This document shows, piece by piece, positions 13,608 to 26,300 of a stretch of 64,000 nt of DNA. The translations under genes were made by a program, and so were the position numbers. How positions within the stretch are numbered: the first letter of the stretch is position 1; the number at the start of each line of letters is the position of its first letter. The notes beneath the pieces were generated by a model. That model did no database searches, was not told the origin of the DNA, and saw nothing but the letters and a program-made list of their open reading frames with translations. This stretch comes from Saposhnikovia divaricata (lineage: Eukaryota; Streptophyta; Magnoliopsida; Apiales; Apiaceae), in assembly GCA_036435485.1 (NCBI GenBank), contig CM071598.1, positions 202,843,148-202,907,147 of the forward strand. Reading direction: 5' to 3'.

Positions 13608-14040
13608 TTGTTATCTACAATGATAAAATGCATAAGATAAGTTAGATTGTTACAATTATTATGTTCAAGTGATTATGGTACATTCAACTTAATATACCTC
13701 CCACTATTTTTATCAAATTAATAGCCCTCACTATTAACTCGGAAAGTATATGCGAAACTTTACTTTCTAGTGGGCCAAGATCCATATTTTATTATGTCTT
13801 GGGTCAGCGTTGGCCGATACTCCCAAAACACAACTATTTAAGTAGACAACATTTGTCAATTATATCTCGTATATAATTCTTGGATAGTTTGGTGAACAAC
13901 AATTGCTCTAATTTATCAAATAAATTTTCCGCCAAACGTATGCTTTTAAGTTCTCATTTCACAATCCTATTGTGATAACTTAGTTAAGTTAGACCCAATT
14001 GATTAGTGGGTCGAATATCACATTACACTTCCTATATCAC
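13608..14040 (-). mobile_element. 5' untranslated leader of the copia element, truncated
   Basis: The region upstream of the gag ATG has leader features seen in copia elements of this type, including the repeated CCCACTATT / CCCTCACTATTAACTCGGAAAG stretch (minus-strand leader). No TGGTATCAGAGC primer binding site and no 5' LTR follow, so the leader is cut somewhere near 14040. Confidence 0.45.
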
Positions 14041-14834
14041 ACAAAACATTACAAAACTAATAAAATCAACCAATAAAATTAGAAAAACTTTCTACATAAG
14101 ATATAAATTTTTTAATAAACTGTTTTAAAATAAATTTAGAGTATTGCTTTATTTTTAAATTATTTATTTTCCTAGTAAATTTTATTATTAGAACATATTC
14201 TTTGACCTTTTTTCTGGTAGTTTCTGACATTTTAAAAAAAAATCACATTTTTTATTTTCTAAAATGTTAGCATTCAAAATTTTGATTTTACTATTATAGG
14301 GTTTTGTAATTAAAAATTTTATGTTTAAATCTATTTTTTTATGTTAATTCAACTTCTAATTCATTTTAAAATTTAGAATGCACATTTGCTATTGACTAAA
14401 AAATTAGAAATATAAAAAATAAATAATTTTTTAAATTAAAACTTGAATCAAGAAATAGTTGGTAAACATTAAATTCACATAAATTTGATAATCTATACAT
14501 CTTTTAAAATTGAAACATTAAAAAATTTGATATAAATACCAAATTACAAGTTAGTTATTTTTATTGGTAAAAGAAAGATTGTTAATAAATCCAAATATTA
14601 TAATATAATATTATAATATTTATAATATATTCGAGGTCATTACAGTCAATCAGTGGGAAGTAAAATATTTTACCAAACAACATGAGGGAAATGAATATCC
14701 AGGAAGTTTAATTTTCAGCATGACAACCAAACAGTTTTTTTTACACTTCCCAGGAATTCTAAAAACACATAAAATTGAACTTCCTATGGGAAGTTAATTC
14801 CCAATATATACCAAACAACCACTAGATAAAAATA
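14041..14834. other. AT-rich spacer with a MITE-like segment
   Basis: No gene is visible. From about 14640 to 14834 the sequence has imperfect inverted copies of a GGGAAGT...ACCAAACAAC motif facing each other, which looks like a small hAT-type MITE. It ends abruptly where the virus-like frame starts. No clear target duplication was found. Confidence 0.35.
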
Positions 14835-15998
14835 CATCTTTATACCATCTAAAATCACTTAGAATTGGACAAGTTAAGTTACTAAGTTGATCATGGATTC
14901 TTTCAGTAATATTACTAGGCATTCCAATAAAATGTTTTATTATTGTATAAATTAATGTGTTCACTCCATCAGATGGAATTCCTATTGTTTCATCAAATAT
15001 TGGTTGATCATCGTTATCTAATTGGTATGCATTAATTATACTACTTCTAGCATCTTCAGTGAGATGTTTTTCCCACCAAGATCTTAAGGTTCCGGTGAAA
15101 CCATTAGCTAAGATTTCAACAATTTCGCTTTGGTTCAAATGGTCAAATGTTGTTATATAGCTATTAGCTACCATAGACATGTGATTTAATTTGTTTAGTA
15201 TTTCTTGTTCACTAAGACCATCAATATTCCATTCATACATTTTTTTGGCAGGAACAGAAAATTTGTTATCTAGATTTCTTTCTTCAAATTGTAAGTCCGG
15301 GGGAGTTGGTCTAGAATACCAATTCTTTGTTTGGCTTGTAGATTAGGTTGGTTAAAACTTAGTTTTTTAAATTGGTTTTCGATTTTATGAATTGTAGAAT
15401 CACTGTCATTAGAACTTTCATAAAAGCCTAAGATTCCTATGGTTTTACAAGGTTCTGAAACTTCTAATTTTTTAAATAATTTATCTAATGTTTTGATTAG
15501 ATTTTTGTCTTTATCGGGTAGGTTTAGGTTTTCTCTTTTACTAGGTAAATTTATTAAGGGTTTTTCTTCACTATCTTGTTCTATTTTAATATTTAGATCT
15601 AAATATTGTTTAATATTTGGATCTTTAATCTTATCTTCAATTTTATCTAGTTGTTTACCTAATGAGGATAAATATTGATTAGTGAAGTTATTTTGTTCAA
15701 TTAATTTCTTTTCGTCATTCTTACCAACAGGTAACTTAAAAGGTGAAGCTATAATTACACTATTTTTTACTGGGATTATTATCGTTTGTAATGGGGGATG
15801 ACTGGATGAGACTTTTGACCTAACTTCTTTGATCCGTTGTGTTTTAGTAATTATGTTACATTCACCATAATATTTTTCATACCAGGAATAGAAATTAATA
15901 TTTATTTTTTCTTTTGTTAAAAATGCCTTCCATTTGTTAACTATTTTATCTCTTTCTTCGTGGCTATGATTATTTCTAAATTGGTGCCTTTTTAATTT
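14835..15998 (-). pseudogene. Endogenous pararetrovirus-like relic, left part
   Basis: Two minus frames (15270-15998 and 14835-15240 within a longer open frame) are one ancestral frame broken by a frameshift near 15305. The upstream part is lysine-rich and charged. The downstream part has the MYEWNIDG...GFTGTLRSWWEKHL pattern that I associate with the gag/coat region of caulimovirid-like endogenous sequences. The frame continues on the far side of the Sirevirus at 29032. It is broken by the frameshift, the Sirevirus and, at about 14834, a MITE-like sequence. No movement, protease or RT region is visible. The family call is from pattern memory; a Ty3-like gag is the alternative. Confidence 0.5.
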
Positions 15999-17010
15999 TG
16001 TTAGGAATATGTTGTACTTGATGATAACTTCACAATCAATCAAATTGTATAAGGTTTTGTAGCTGTCAACGGATGAGGATTTATAACTCTATCCGTTGAC
16101 AGGTAGCTCATCAACGGATGAGGTTTTGTAGCATACTGCAGTATCTCTATGTTATCAGTTGATAGTGTTTTTATCCACAGTCATGTTGACCATCAACGGA
16201 TAGGCAGAATAGGGTAGCCAATTAATAAGCTATGCTATGTAATTCTGTCTAAGTGAAAGTGTATCAACAGATGAAGACAAAACTCTATCAACGGATACAA
16301 CTCAAATCCACTCTATCAACGGATACAGCTCAAGTCTCAATATCAACGGATACCGCTCAATACATCATCAACGGATGTCAGTGTACAATATCAACGGATA
16401 ATCATTGACACTGTCTTCTATGATTAGCTGGGGATTAGCAGTTGATAAGGACATGTTTGACTGACAGATCACATGGGTTGATAGTAGATACAAAAAGCAG
16501 TATGGCAGCCATACTTTGGAAACACAGAAGAAAGAAGCATTCTATTTACACTATGAATACAAGAAAGGTGCAGGAGACATGTCTGAACACAAGGACAACC
16601 TTTCGGCTACATGTGTATTTGGAGTGTAGTAGCAAGTCAACTAGAATTAGATTAATATTATCTTATTCCAGTAGTACTTGTAAAACTTGGGATTTATAAC
16701 CAAGTGTAGCAACTCTTTGTAGGTTAAGAAAACAGATACATTTTGCTTAGGGTTTCTATTGAATATTCTTAGAAAGCAAAGAGTTGTAAAACAGAAGCTG
16801 TGTACTTTTGTATCACAGAGTTTTCTTCGAATAAAAGCTTCAGGTGGTGCATTTAACCACCTGATTTTTTATGTGTTTGTGCATTAATCTTTTTACAAGC
16901 AATTATCTTAGTATAGATTTCTAGAGTTCTTATTAGAAATTTATAAATATCAAGAATTGTATTCAACCCCTCCTTCTACAATTATACAAGTGTGTAATCT
17001 GGGAATAACA
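15999..17010 (+). repeat. Sirevirus 5' LTR
   Basis: The LTR starts TGTTAGGAATATG and ends CTGGGAATAACA. It contains nine exact CAACGGAT/ATCCGTTG motifs between 16060 and 16410. An AATAAA signal at 16830-16835 is followed by a CAGGTGG...CCACCTG hairpin (about 16840-16863), probably marking the R/U5 region. The open frame at 16442-16699 is not a gene; it lies wholly in the LTR and recurs in the other one. Confidence 0.93.
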
Positions 17011-17012
17011 AT

Positions 17013-17024
17013 TGGTATCAGAGC
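17013..17024 (+). other. Primer binding site (initiator tRNA-Met)
   Basis: TGGTATCAGAGC begins two bases after the 5' LTR. It is the standard plant copia complement to the 3' end of tRNA-iMet. Confidence 0.9.
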
Positions 17025-17069
17025 AATCTTCTAACATATTTGAAGTTTAAAGATCAACACACTTCCAAC

Positions 17070-19457
17070 ATGTCTAAGAAGGATTATGGAGTAAAGATTC
17101 CAGTTCTTGATAGAGAAAATTACTTTCACTGGAAAGTAAAAATGCGTCTTCTCTCGTCTATTGATGAGGGCTTTATGGATTGCATTGACAAGGGTCCTCA
17201 CGTTCCAATGAAGACAGCAACAAGAGTTGGCCTGGCTGATGATGTGCCTGACACTCTCATTCCCAAACCTGTCTCTGAGTGGAGTCTTGAAGATATTGCA
17301 GAAGTCCACAAAGACAAAAAGACCATGAATATTCTGTTCAATGGTCTAGAAACAGACATGGTTGACACTGTTATTAACTGTACTACCGCCAAGGAAGTAT
17401 GGGACACTGTTCAAACCCTGTGTGAAGGAACATAACAGGTAAGGGAAAACAAGATGCAACTACTAATCCAACAGTATGAACATTTTCACTTTAAGAGTGG
17501 AGAAACATTGAATGATACATTTAGTAGATTTCAAAAGCTACTAAATGGTTTGAAACTATATGGAAGAATCTATCAAGTTAAAGATTCTAATCTCAAATTT
17601 CTGAGATCACTGCCCAAGGAATGGAAGCCAATGACTGTTTCTCTAAGAAACACTCAAGAGTACAAGACATTTACTCTTGAAAGGCTCTATGGAACTTTAA
17701 AGACCTATGAGCTGGAAATGGAGCAGGATGAAGAGATTGAGAAGTCTCAAAAGAAAAGTGGGTCAGTTGCACTTGTTGCCAACTTGGAGCAAAAGGAGGA
17801 AAGGACAGAAACTGCTAGTTCTACACCAAACAGGGAGGTTTGTAAAGGTAGAGCAGAATCAAGCAGGAGCAAGGAAAAGGTGTCTGAGGAATTGAACGCT
17901 CTTCAGCAGGATGAATTGGATGAGATAGATGAGCACTTAGCTTTTCTATCTAGGAGATTCTCTAAGCTGAAATTCAAGAGAAACTCTGGGGTGGCCAAGC
18001 CATTTAACAAGGATTTTTCCACAAGCAACTATGTGGATAAATCCAAAATTAAATGCTACAATTGTGGAATTGATGGTCACATGATAAGTGAATGCAGGAA
18101 ACCTAGATCTGAGAACAAGGGAAAGTCAACTGAGGCTGTTGACTATAAGAAGAAATATTTTGATCTTCTCAGGCAGAAAGGAAAGGCATTCTTGACCCAA
18201 GAGTATGACTGGGCTGTTGATGACAATCATTCTGATGATGATGTTGAGGTAGTCAACCTTGCTTTAATGGCTGATTCTGGAGAGCAGGAAGCAAGTTCAG
18301 CTAGCAATCAGGTATTTTCTACTAATCTCTCTGAGCTCACCAAAGAGGAATGCAATAGTGTTATAGATGAAATGTCTACTGAACTATATCACTTAATTGT
18401 TACTCTTAAATCACTTACTAAAGAGAACAATAGGATTAAAGAGTCTAATCTGTTTTTAAGTGATAGAAATGCTGCTCTAGAAACTCAATTTCTAGAATTT
18501 GAGAAAATGAGAGTTGATTGCAATAATGCTAAAAGTGAACTTGAAGCTGTGTTAAAAAAAGAACTGATTTTAAAAGACCAGCTTGAAAAAGAACAAGGGA
18601 TAATTGCTAAATTTCAAAGTTGTAGGAATATTTCTCAAAACATAATAGAAGTTCAGGGAATAGAATCGTTTGTGAAGGATACATGGACTCAAAAGAAAAA
18701 GGAGCTAGAACCTGGCCTTGAGGATCTAGAGACTATTTGTGAATCAACGGATAGTGATCATCCGTTGACAGATGAACCATCAACGGATGAGAGGTATCCG
18801 TCGACTAACAAAAAGTCTGTTAGTAAGAAGGAACTTAGGAAACTGGATATCAAGTATGGTCCAGTCAACAAGAATTTTGTTAGTGGTGAGTGCAGCAAAA
18901 CCAAATCCAGTGGGAAGGCTAAGGCAGGTGATTTACACAACAAAAAGGCTGTTGGTAAATCAGATAATGAAAAGGTAGAAATTGAGGATAAAAAGAAAAA
19001 GAATAGAAATGGTAAGATAGGCATCAACAAGAAAAACAATTACTCTCCTGACAAGTTTGCTCCTAGGAAAACTTGTAGTAATTGTAATAGTGTCAATCAT
19101 CTATCTTCTAATTGCAAGATTGTCAACAAGGCTCCTGTTCATGTACCTCAACCAATGCCATGTATGCCTGGTTTGTATCAAAATGCTAGTTTTTCAAATC
19201 CATATGTGAACATGCCATATGTGTCTAATCCTTACTTTCAATCTATGAATGTGCCACAAATGTCATGGAACATACCTAACATGAATAATATGTATGCCAA
19301 TTTTCCACACATGCATGCATCCAATATTCATGCAAATGAGCATTTGTCAAACCCCATCACTCAAGCATCTACACCTAAGGTGAAGAATGCTAAGAGTGCA
19401 AAGTCAAAGGCTAACAAGAAAGGACCCAAGGAAGCTTGGGTACCAAAATCAACTTGA
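17070..19457 (+). pseudogene. gag: Sirevirus gag, one internal stop
   Basis: The frame starts ATG at 17070 and is 796 codons long. TAA at 17433-17435 (codon 122) breaks it, after which the same frame continues unbroken. The N-terminal part has the copia gag pattern (YFHWKVKMRLL, then YEHFHFKSGETLNDTFSRF). Two CCHC knuckles are present: CYNCGIDGHMISEC near 18055 and CSNCNSVNHLSSNC near 19075. The middle is charged and predicted to be helical. Near 18745-18805 the frame contains CAACGGAT-type motifs read as STD and HPLT. Gag ends 70 bp inside the start of the pol frame, which lies one frame over. Confidence 0.9.
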
Positions 19458-22400
19458 TTGGTTTTTGAAATGTGTGCAGGGAAACAGAAGGAATCTATGG
19501 TACCTAGATAGTGGATGCTCTAGGCACATGACAGGAGATTCAACCCTGCTCACAGAGTTCAAGGAAGGAGCTGGCCCTAGAATTACCTTTGGAGATGACA
19601 GTAAAGGATATACTAAGGGATATGGCCTGATTTCAAAAGACAATGTCATCATTGAAGAAGTGGCTTTAGTTGAAGGTTTGAAGCACAATTTGCTGAGTGT
19701 CAGTCAGATTTGTGACAAAGACTATGAAGTAAAGTTCACAAAAGAAGCCTGTGTTGTTTCTGCCAAGGAAGACAACAATGTGGTATTGACAGGCTTTAGA
19801 AAAGGAAATGTTTACATAGCTGACTTCAATTCAGCATGCTCAGAATCCATTACTTGTCTCTTCAGCAAAGCAAGTAAGGATGAGAGTTGGCTATGGCATA
19901 AGAAGCTGTCACATTTGAATTTTAAAGTTATGAATGATTTGGTAAGAAAGGATCTTGCTAGAGGAATCCCTCAATTGGAGTTTGTCAGAGATGGGCTGTG
20001 TGATGCCTGCCAATTAGGGAAACAAAAGAAATCATCCTTCAAAAGCAAGACAGAGTCATCCATTGTTAAGCCTCTTCAATTGCTGCATATGGACTTATTT
20101 GGTCCAGTAAATGTCATGTCTATTTCAAAGAAGAAATACTGTCTGGTGACTGTAGATGAGTTTTCTAAGTTCACATGGACCTTCTTCCTGCACTCCAAGG
20201 ATTGTGCAAGTGAAATCATCATCAATCACCTCAGAATACTAAACAATGGTTCTGAAGACAGAGTACAAAGAATCAGGAGTGACAATGGTACTGAATTCAA
20301 GAATTCCACAATGAAGATTTTCTGTGAAGAGAATGGAATTGTCCATGAGTTTTCTGCTGCCAGAACACCTCAACAAAATGGGGTTGTTGAAAGGAAAAAC
20401 AGAACTCTCATTGAAGCAGCTAGAACAATGTTAAGTGAATCAAGGTTACCAACATATTTCTGGGCTGAAGCTCTCAACACTGCATGCTTTACTCAGAATA
20501 TTTCCTTGGTGAATCAAGCTAGAGGAATGACTCCTTATCAGTTATTAACCAACAAGAAACCAACTTTAGCTTTCCTCCATGTCTTTGGATGTAAGTGTTT
20601 TGTGCTAAGAAATCATGGAGATAACTTGGGCAAATTTGAAGCAAAGGCAGATGAAGCTATTTTCGTTGGCTATGCAGCAGGGAAAGCCTACAAGGTCTAC
20701 AATCTAAGAACCAACATTGTTATGGAATCTGTACATGTTGTGTTTGATGATCAAAAGATTCTAGGCCTAAATGATGAAGGTTACCATGAAAAGTTGGAAT
20801 TTGAGAATGAAGGTGAAGGAAGAATGTACTATGATGATGATGAGGAAAATGAAGATCATGACCACAGAGATCCACCTAGAGCTGTTATACCAACTAGAAG
20901 TGATGCTTACACTGAAAATGAAGCATCCGTTGACAGTCATTCTGTAACATCCGTTGACAGTCATTCTGCAACATCCGTTGACACTATTAGAGATGCATCC
21001 ATTGACAGATATTCTCAAGCATCCGTTGATAGGCAAAATGATGCATCCATTGACAGTCAACTTCATAATTCAGCAAGGACAACAAACTCAGGGGGAGTTT
21101 CTCAAGGTCAAAATTCAATGCTAAATCAACATGATCATGCTCATGGAAATGAAGCAACCTCATCAAGATCAAACCTTCCACCTGCAAGAAAATGGACTAG
21201 AAATCATCCATTTGAGTTAATCATTGGTGAATCAAATTCAAGAGTCCAAACTAGAAAGGCCACTCAAGCAGAATGTCTATACAGTAGCTTCCTGTCTCAA
21301 GAGGAACCTAAGAAAGTGGAAGATGCCCTTCTAGATCCAGATTGGGTGTTAGCAATGCAAGAAGAGCTAAACCAATTTGAAAGAAATAAAGTATGGAAAC
21401 TTGTGCCCAAACCTGATGATAGAAGTGTCATAGGTACTAAATGGGTTCTCAAGAATAAGACAGATGAAAATGGCATAATTGTGAGGAATAAATCTAGATT
21501 AGTGGCAAAGGGCTACTCTCAAGAAGAAGGAATAGATTTTGATGAAACTTTTGCTCCAGTGGCAAGACTTGAGGCAATAAGAATCTTTCTAGCCTATGCA
21601 GCACATGCCAATTTCAAAGTCTATCAGATGGATGTCAAAAGTGCCTTTCTAAATGGGGAACTGGAAGAAGAGGTCTATGTCCATCAACTTCCTGGCTTTG
21701 AGGATCCAGAATTTCCAGGATATGTATATCTTCTCATGAAAGCACTTTATGGTTTGAAGCAAGCACCAAGAGCCTGGTATAACACTTTATCTCAATTTCT
21801 TTTGGAGAACCACTTCACTAGAGGTACAGTAGATAAAACCTTATTTCATAGGAATATTAATGGCTCTTCAATACTTGTTCAAATCTATGTAGATGATATT
21901 ATTTTTGGGTCTACAGATGAGAAGCTTTGCAAAAAGTTTGCCAAACTTATGCAAAGTAGGTATGAAATGAGCATGATGGGTGAATTAACTTACTTTCTTG
22001 GCCTACAAGTAAAGCAAGTTAATGAGGGCATTTTCATAAGTCAAACAAAATATATTTATGATCTCTTAAAGAAATTTGACTTAATGGATTGTACATCTGC
22101 TAAAACACCTATGGCCACTGCAACTAAGCTTGAGTTGAATACTAAGGAAAAGTCTGTGGACATCTCAAGCTATAGAGGCATGGTAGGTTCACTTCTATAC
22201 CTAACAGCTAGTAGACCTGATATAATGTTTTCTACTTGTCTTTGTGCTAGATTTCAAGCTGACCCTAGAGAGTCTCACTTAATAGCTATTAAAAGAATTT
22301 TCAGGTATCTCAAGGGAACACCAAGCCTTGGCATTTGGTACCCGAGAGAATCTGGTTTTGATCTAACTGGCTATTCAGATGCAGATTATGCAGGTTGCAG

Positions 22401-22830
22401 AGTTGATAGGAAAAGTACTATAGGTTCCTGTAAATTTCTAGGAAACAGGCTTGTTTCATGGTTCAGTAAGAAACAAAACTCAGTCTCCACTTCTACAGCT
22501 GAAGCTGGGTACATTGCTGCTGGAAGCTGCTGTGCACAGATTCTATGGATGAGAAACCAACTCATTGACTATGGTCTAAAAGTTGAGAAGATTCCAATTT
22601 TCTGTGACAACACAAGTGCTATTGCCATCACAGGGAATCCAGTGCAACATTCGAGAACCAAGCACATTGACATCAAATACCACTTCATTAGAGAACATGT
22701 GATGAATGGTACAGTAAAAATGCACTTTGTGCCAAGTGAAATGCAGCTTGCAGATATCTTCACCAAGCCTCTTGATGAATCCACATTCACAAGATTGGTA
22801 GGTGAGCTAGGTATGCTTAACTTGTCATAA
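19387..22830 (+). CDS. pol: Sirevirus pol (protease, integrase, RT, RNase H)
   Basis: An uninterrupted 1,147-residue frame. Protease: WYLDSGCSRHMTG. Integrase: HKKLSHLNF...CDACQLGKQK zinc region, then LLHMDLFGPV, RSDNGTEFKN and QQNGVVERKNRT supplying the D, D and E. After a poorly conserved acidic linker, RT has FLNGELEEEVYV and an intact YVDDIIFGS. RNase H has GYSDADYAG, STAEAGYIAA (family form usually AEAEY, so one Glu is Gly) and CDNTSAI. The linker at about 20920-21060 carries six exact or near ATCCGTTGAC motifs read as SVD/SID repeats. Pol overlaps the end of gag in another frame, so expression probably needs frameshifting or splicing. Confidence 0.93.
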   Translation: MLRVQSQRLTRKDPRKLGYQNQLDWFLKCVQGNRRNLWYLDSGCSRHMTGDSTLLTEFKEGAGPRITFGDDSKGYTKGYGLISKDNVIIEEVALVEGLKHNLLSVSQICDKDYEVKFTKEACVVSAKEDNNVVLTGFRKGNVYIADFNSACSESITCLFSKASKDESWLWHKKLSHLNFKVMNDLVRKDLARGIPQLEFVRDGLCDACQLGKQKKSSFKSKTESSIVKPLQLLHMDLFGPVNVMSISKKKYCLVTVDEFSKFTWTFFLHSKDCASEIIINHLRILNNGSEDRVQRIRSDNGTEFKNSTMKIFCEENGIVHEFSAARTPQQNGVVERKNRTLIEAARTMLSESRLPTYFWAEALNTACFTQNISLVNQARGMTPYQLLTNKKPTLAFLHVFGCKCFVLRNHGDNLGKFEAKADEAIFVGYAAGKAYKVYNLRTNIVMESVHVVFDDQKILGLNDEGYHEKLEFENEGEGRMYYDDDEENEDHDHRDPPRAVIPTRSDAYTENEASVDSHSVTSVDSHSATSVDTIRDASIDRYSQASVDRQNDASIDSQLHNSARTTNSGGVSQGQNSMLNQHDHAHGNEATSSRSNLPPARKWTRNHPFELIIGESNSRVQTRKATQAECLYSSFLSQEEPKKVEDALLDPDWVLAMQEELNQFERNKVWKLVPKPDDRSVIGTKWVLKNKTDENGIIVRNKSRLVAKGYSQEEGIDFDETFAPVARLEAIRIFLAYAAHANFKVYQMDVKSAFLNGELEEEVYVHQLPGFEDPEFPGYVYLLMKALYGLKQAPRAWYNTLSQFLLENHFTRGTVDKTLFHRNINGSSILVQIYVDDIIFGSTDEKLCKKFAKLMQSRYEMSMMGELTYFLGLQVKQVNEGIFISQTKYIYDLLKKFDLMDCTSAKTPMATATKLELNTKEKSVDISSYRGMVGSLLYLTASRPDIMFSTCLCARFQADPRESHLIAIKRIFRYLKGTPSLGIWYPRESGFDLTGYSDADYAGCRVDRKSTIGSCKFLGNRLVSWFSKKQNSVSTSTAEAGYIAAGSCCAQILWMRNQLIDYGLKVEKIPIFCDNTSAIAITGNPVQHSRTKHIDIKYHFIREHVMNGTVKMHFVPSEMQLADIFTKPLDESTFTRLVGELGMLNLS

Positions 22831-23332
22831 TTCTTAGTGATATTTGATTTCACTGCATTGAAGCTAGAAATGTGTTTTGATTTACTTGAAAGTTAAAACT
22901 TTCAGAAAAATTTTCTGCAGAAATTTTGTCTAAGGCAAAATTAGCTTATCAACGGATATCCTTTTATCCGTTGATAGTATAAACACATTACTAGATTTTC
23001 GCATGTCAACGGGTAACAGGCTATCCACGTCATCAACGGATAAACTGTATCTCAACCGTTCATTCTATATCCGTTGATATACATTTTTTTTATAACCGTT
23101 GGTAACCGTGTATATCTAATCATGGCTGCACTTATTTTCTTTTCATTTATTATCTGACAGTTACTTTTGACCAATGGAGTAATTACTTTTAATTATTTCA
23201 TTTTTAATTCTTGAAAAATATAAAAGGCTGACTTGTACTCTCACATCTCACTTTTATTCATTTTCAAGCATATCAAAAGTTAACTGCATCTTCTTCTCTA
23301 AAACTCTCTGTAACCAAAGTTCAAACACTTCA
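22831..23332 (+). other. Sirevirus spacer between pol and ORF3
   Basis: This non-coding spacer holds four exact CAACGGAT/ATCCGTTG motifs between about 22947 and 23080, including a close inverted pair around CCTTTT near 22960. The TATAAAAGG at about 23219-23228 could be a TATA box for a subgenomic ORF3 transcript; that is a guess from sequence alone. Confidence 0.5.
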
Positions 23333-26300
23333 ATGGCGCCCATTGTTAAGACTCCACTGGGTTTACCTATGAGAAGAACAATTTCGCTGCCTTTGTTGAC
23401 ACAGTGAATGCTCCAGAAGCTTACCACACTTTGATGAGTTTCGTGAAGAAATGCAAACTGTCATATGCTATGACTGCCACCACTCCCTTAATCCACGAGG
23501 TAATTGAAGAAATGTGACATCTGCTGAGTACAATGGCACAGACGGTACAATTGCTTTTTCTTTAAAGGGTAAAAACTATGTAGTTAATTCTGATGTAATA
23601 ACTGCTTGTTTAAAATTGCCTGAGAATAACTGTCTGAAAGTACCCACTGATGCTGAAATTGTTGCCATGCTTAATTCTATTAATTATGCCCTTAGTACTG
23701 AAAACTTAGGGAAAATTGTTAGGAAAGGAATGGTTAAAGAATGGAGTTATTTCTGTGATGCCTTCATTAAAACTTTTTCAGGGAAAATTAGTAATTTTGA
23801 TGCTGTTACCCAGTCCATGCTAACTATGATGTGTATGCTCTTAAATGATAAATTCTATAATTTTGGCACACTAGTTATGTATGAGATAGCTGCAAAATTA
23901 GGTAAAAAGGAAACTAGGAGCAAGAATATCTACTTTGCTAGATTTTTAATGCTCTTAGCACTGCATGTATCTGAGAATGATCTATCCATTGCTAACCCGG
24001 ATAGCAAGTTCCAATGTTTTGTTCAGGAGAAGAGAGTCTTAAGTGACCTAATTCGAATGAACCTCAATGCAGGAGTACAATTGGTATATCTACCAATTTT
24101 TCAGGTAACTATTTCTAACTCTGAAACCCCTATCTTCAACCCCCAAATTTCTTTGCCGTCAAGTGTCACAATGGAGTCTGTAGTTGTGACCAAACAGGCT
24201 CCTACCAAAGTGACCAAGTCCAGAGTTCCAAAATCACATTCTAGTAAGCAAACCTCAAGTGTCTCTCAAAAGACACCTGTTGGAAAATCTACCAAAACTC
24301 TTGAGGGGAGTGTGAAGGTGGTAGTGAGTGGTGAGGGACAGGGTGAACATCAAAGAAGCCCTAAGGATAAGAAAGGAGAGATGAGTGCAACCACCATTTC
24401 AGTCTCTCAAAAGACTGCTAATGTAACTACAAGCCAAATTCTAGTTACACTCTCTCAACAGAGTGTGACTACTGAATCAAGTTCCCCACAAGGAACACTG
24501 CACAAGAGGGTTAGAGACACAAATAGCCCACTCTCAAAAACCTATGGAAGAAGAGTGAAATCTAAAACCACAGGGGAATCACAGGGTGCACACACAGTAC
24601 AGGAAACTCTACCTTCTCGAACTCAGTTTGATGTGGCTTCAATAAATGTGGAGTCACAGCCCCTTGATCTTAATCTTCAAATCGATACACATTACAATCC
24701 ACCATCACCAACTCCATCTCTGGATGTGGATATGATATCTACATCAATTCCTGATTCTCCATCTTTAAGATTCTTGGAGAAGCCCCACTCTGCAATTGGT
24801 GGTCATCATCTTTTAGATGATTTGTTGGACCATCAATCTTCCCTTCCAGAATTCTCAACACAGACTGTGGCCTCGAACTTAAAATCAATCTCCACAGATT
24901 CAGTGTTGGTTTTCTCTTCAACGGATAAAATTATTCCTTCCTCAGCGGATATCCTTCATCCGTTGACAAGTGTTTCTCCATCAACGGATGCGCCTCTGTC
25001 TAGCCATCCGTTGACAGCTATAACTACTCCATCAACGGATATTCCTTATCCGTTGATAACTCACTCTACCACTGCTATATCTGACATTCCTGTGTCAAGT
25101 GTGGAGGAGTTCTCAGTAGTTGAAACACTTTTAGGATTGAGGGAAGGGAGTGAGAGGCTGCCTTGTGAGCAGGCAAAATGAGAGCTAAATAATGAGAGGC
25201 TGGCCATTTCTTCCGGTCAGGCAAAAGGAGAGACTGAGAGTTCCACCTTAGTAGGTGAAGGTGAGGGTGTGAGAGGTGTGAGCCAAGGGGAGCCCTTGAT
25301 GCAGGAAAAGAGAGATGAGAGGAGAGAAGGGACTACAGGAGAAATAAGGATGGAAGAAGCAGCCATTGCTAGTGAGTCAATGGAGGTTGAGGATGCAGCC
25401 AAGGAAATGGAATTTCAAAGAGAATATCAGTCCATGATTGACTCCATTTCTTTGGATGCTGAAACCTTTACTCACCCTGTTCCTGCCTATCAAATTCTGG
25501 CACAACAGGGCAATGTGGAAGCAGAGGAGGCAATGCACCTAGTGCACACCTCACATTCTCTACTTAGAGCTAAGGAATCTTTAGAAGCTCTGCCAACCAC
25601 TGCTGAGAGTGAAGAATTTGAAGATTCTGAAGATGAAGACAGCCAGAGCCCTGAAGATGAAGGTGGTAGCAGTATTCATGATTGGAAATTTGCTCACAAC
25701 TACACCTATCATCAACTTGATGTGGAAATCATAAGGCAATATAAATCTGCCCTGGCTGAGCACCCAGAAGCAGATCCACAGAGAAAGGTTGTTCTTCAAC
25801 AGACAATTGACTCCCTTAAGTTACAAAAGATGCAAATGGTGCTTCAGAGAACCAACTTAGAGGAGATCAAACAAGAAATCAAGGATGTGAAGATCTCTGT
25901 GGATTCCAAGTTAGAGCAACTAGCTCCTACATCCACTCAGAGGGTGTTGCAACAAAGGTTCATCAAAGAAGACACCCTGGCTAAGTCTGTGCAACTACTC
26001 AACTCAAGAGTGGAAAAGATGGAATCCCAAATGGAGCAATTTCTTCAACATCAAAAACTGCAAACCCAACTTCTAGAAAAGTTAGTTGCAGCCCCAACTT
26101 CTAGTCAAACCCTTGATGCTAACAAAAAGGGGGAGAAAGTGGAAGAGGCTGTAGCAACTACAAGTCAAATCTTAATTTCTGAAAGAAGGGAAGCAGCAAG
26201 TGAGGGGGAGCAGCAGCCTACCATAGTGGTCAATCCACAGGACTTCATTGTCACAGCTTCCCCCAGCAAATCCAAACCTGTACAAGTAGCTCTATCTAAA

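Noticed and set aside
16442..16699. 85-residue ORF, repeated at 28472-28729
   Set aside because: Both copies lie within the Sirevirus LTRs; no domain is recognisable.
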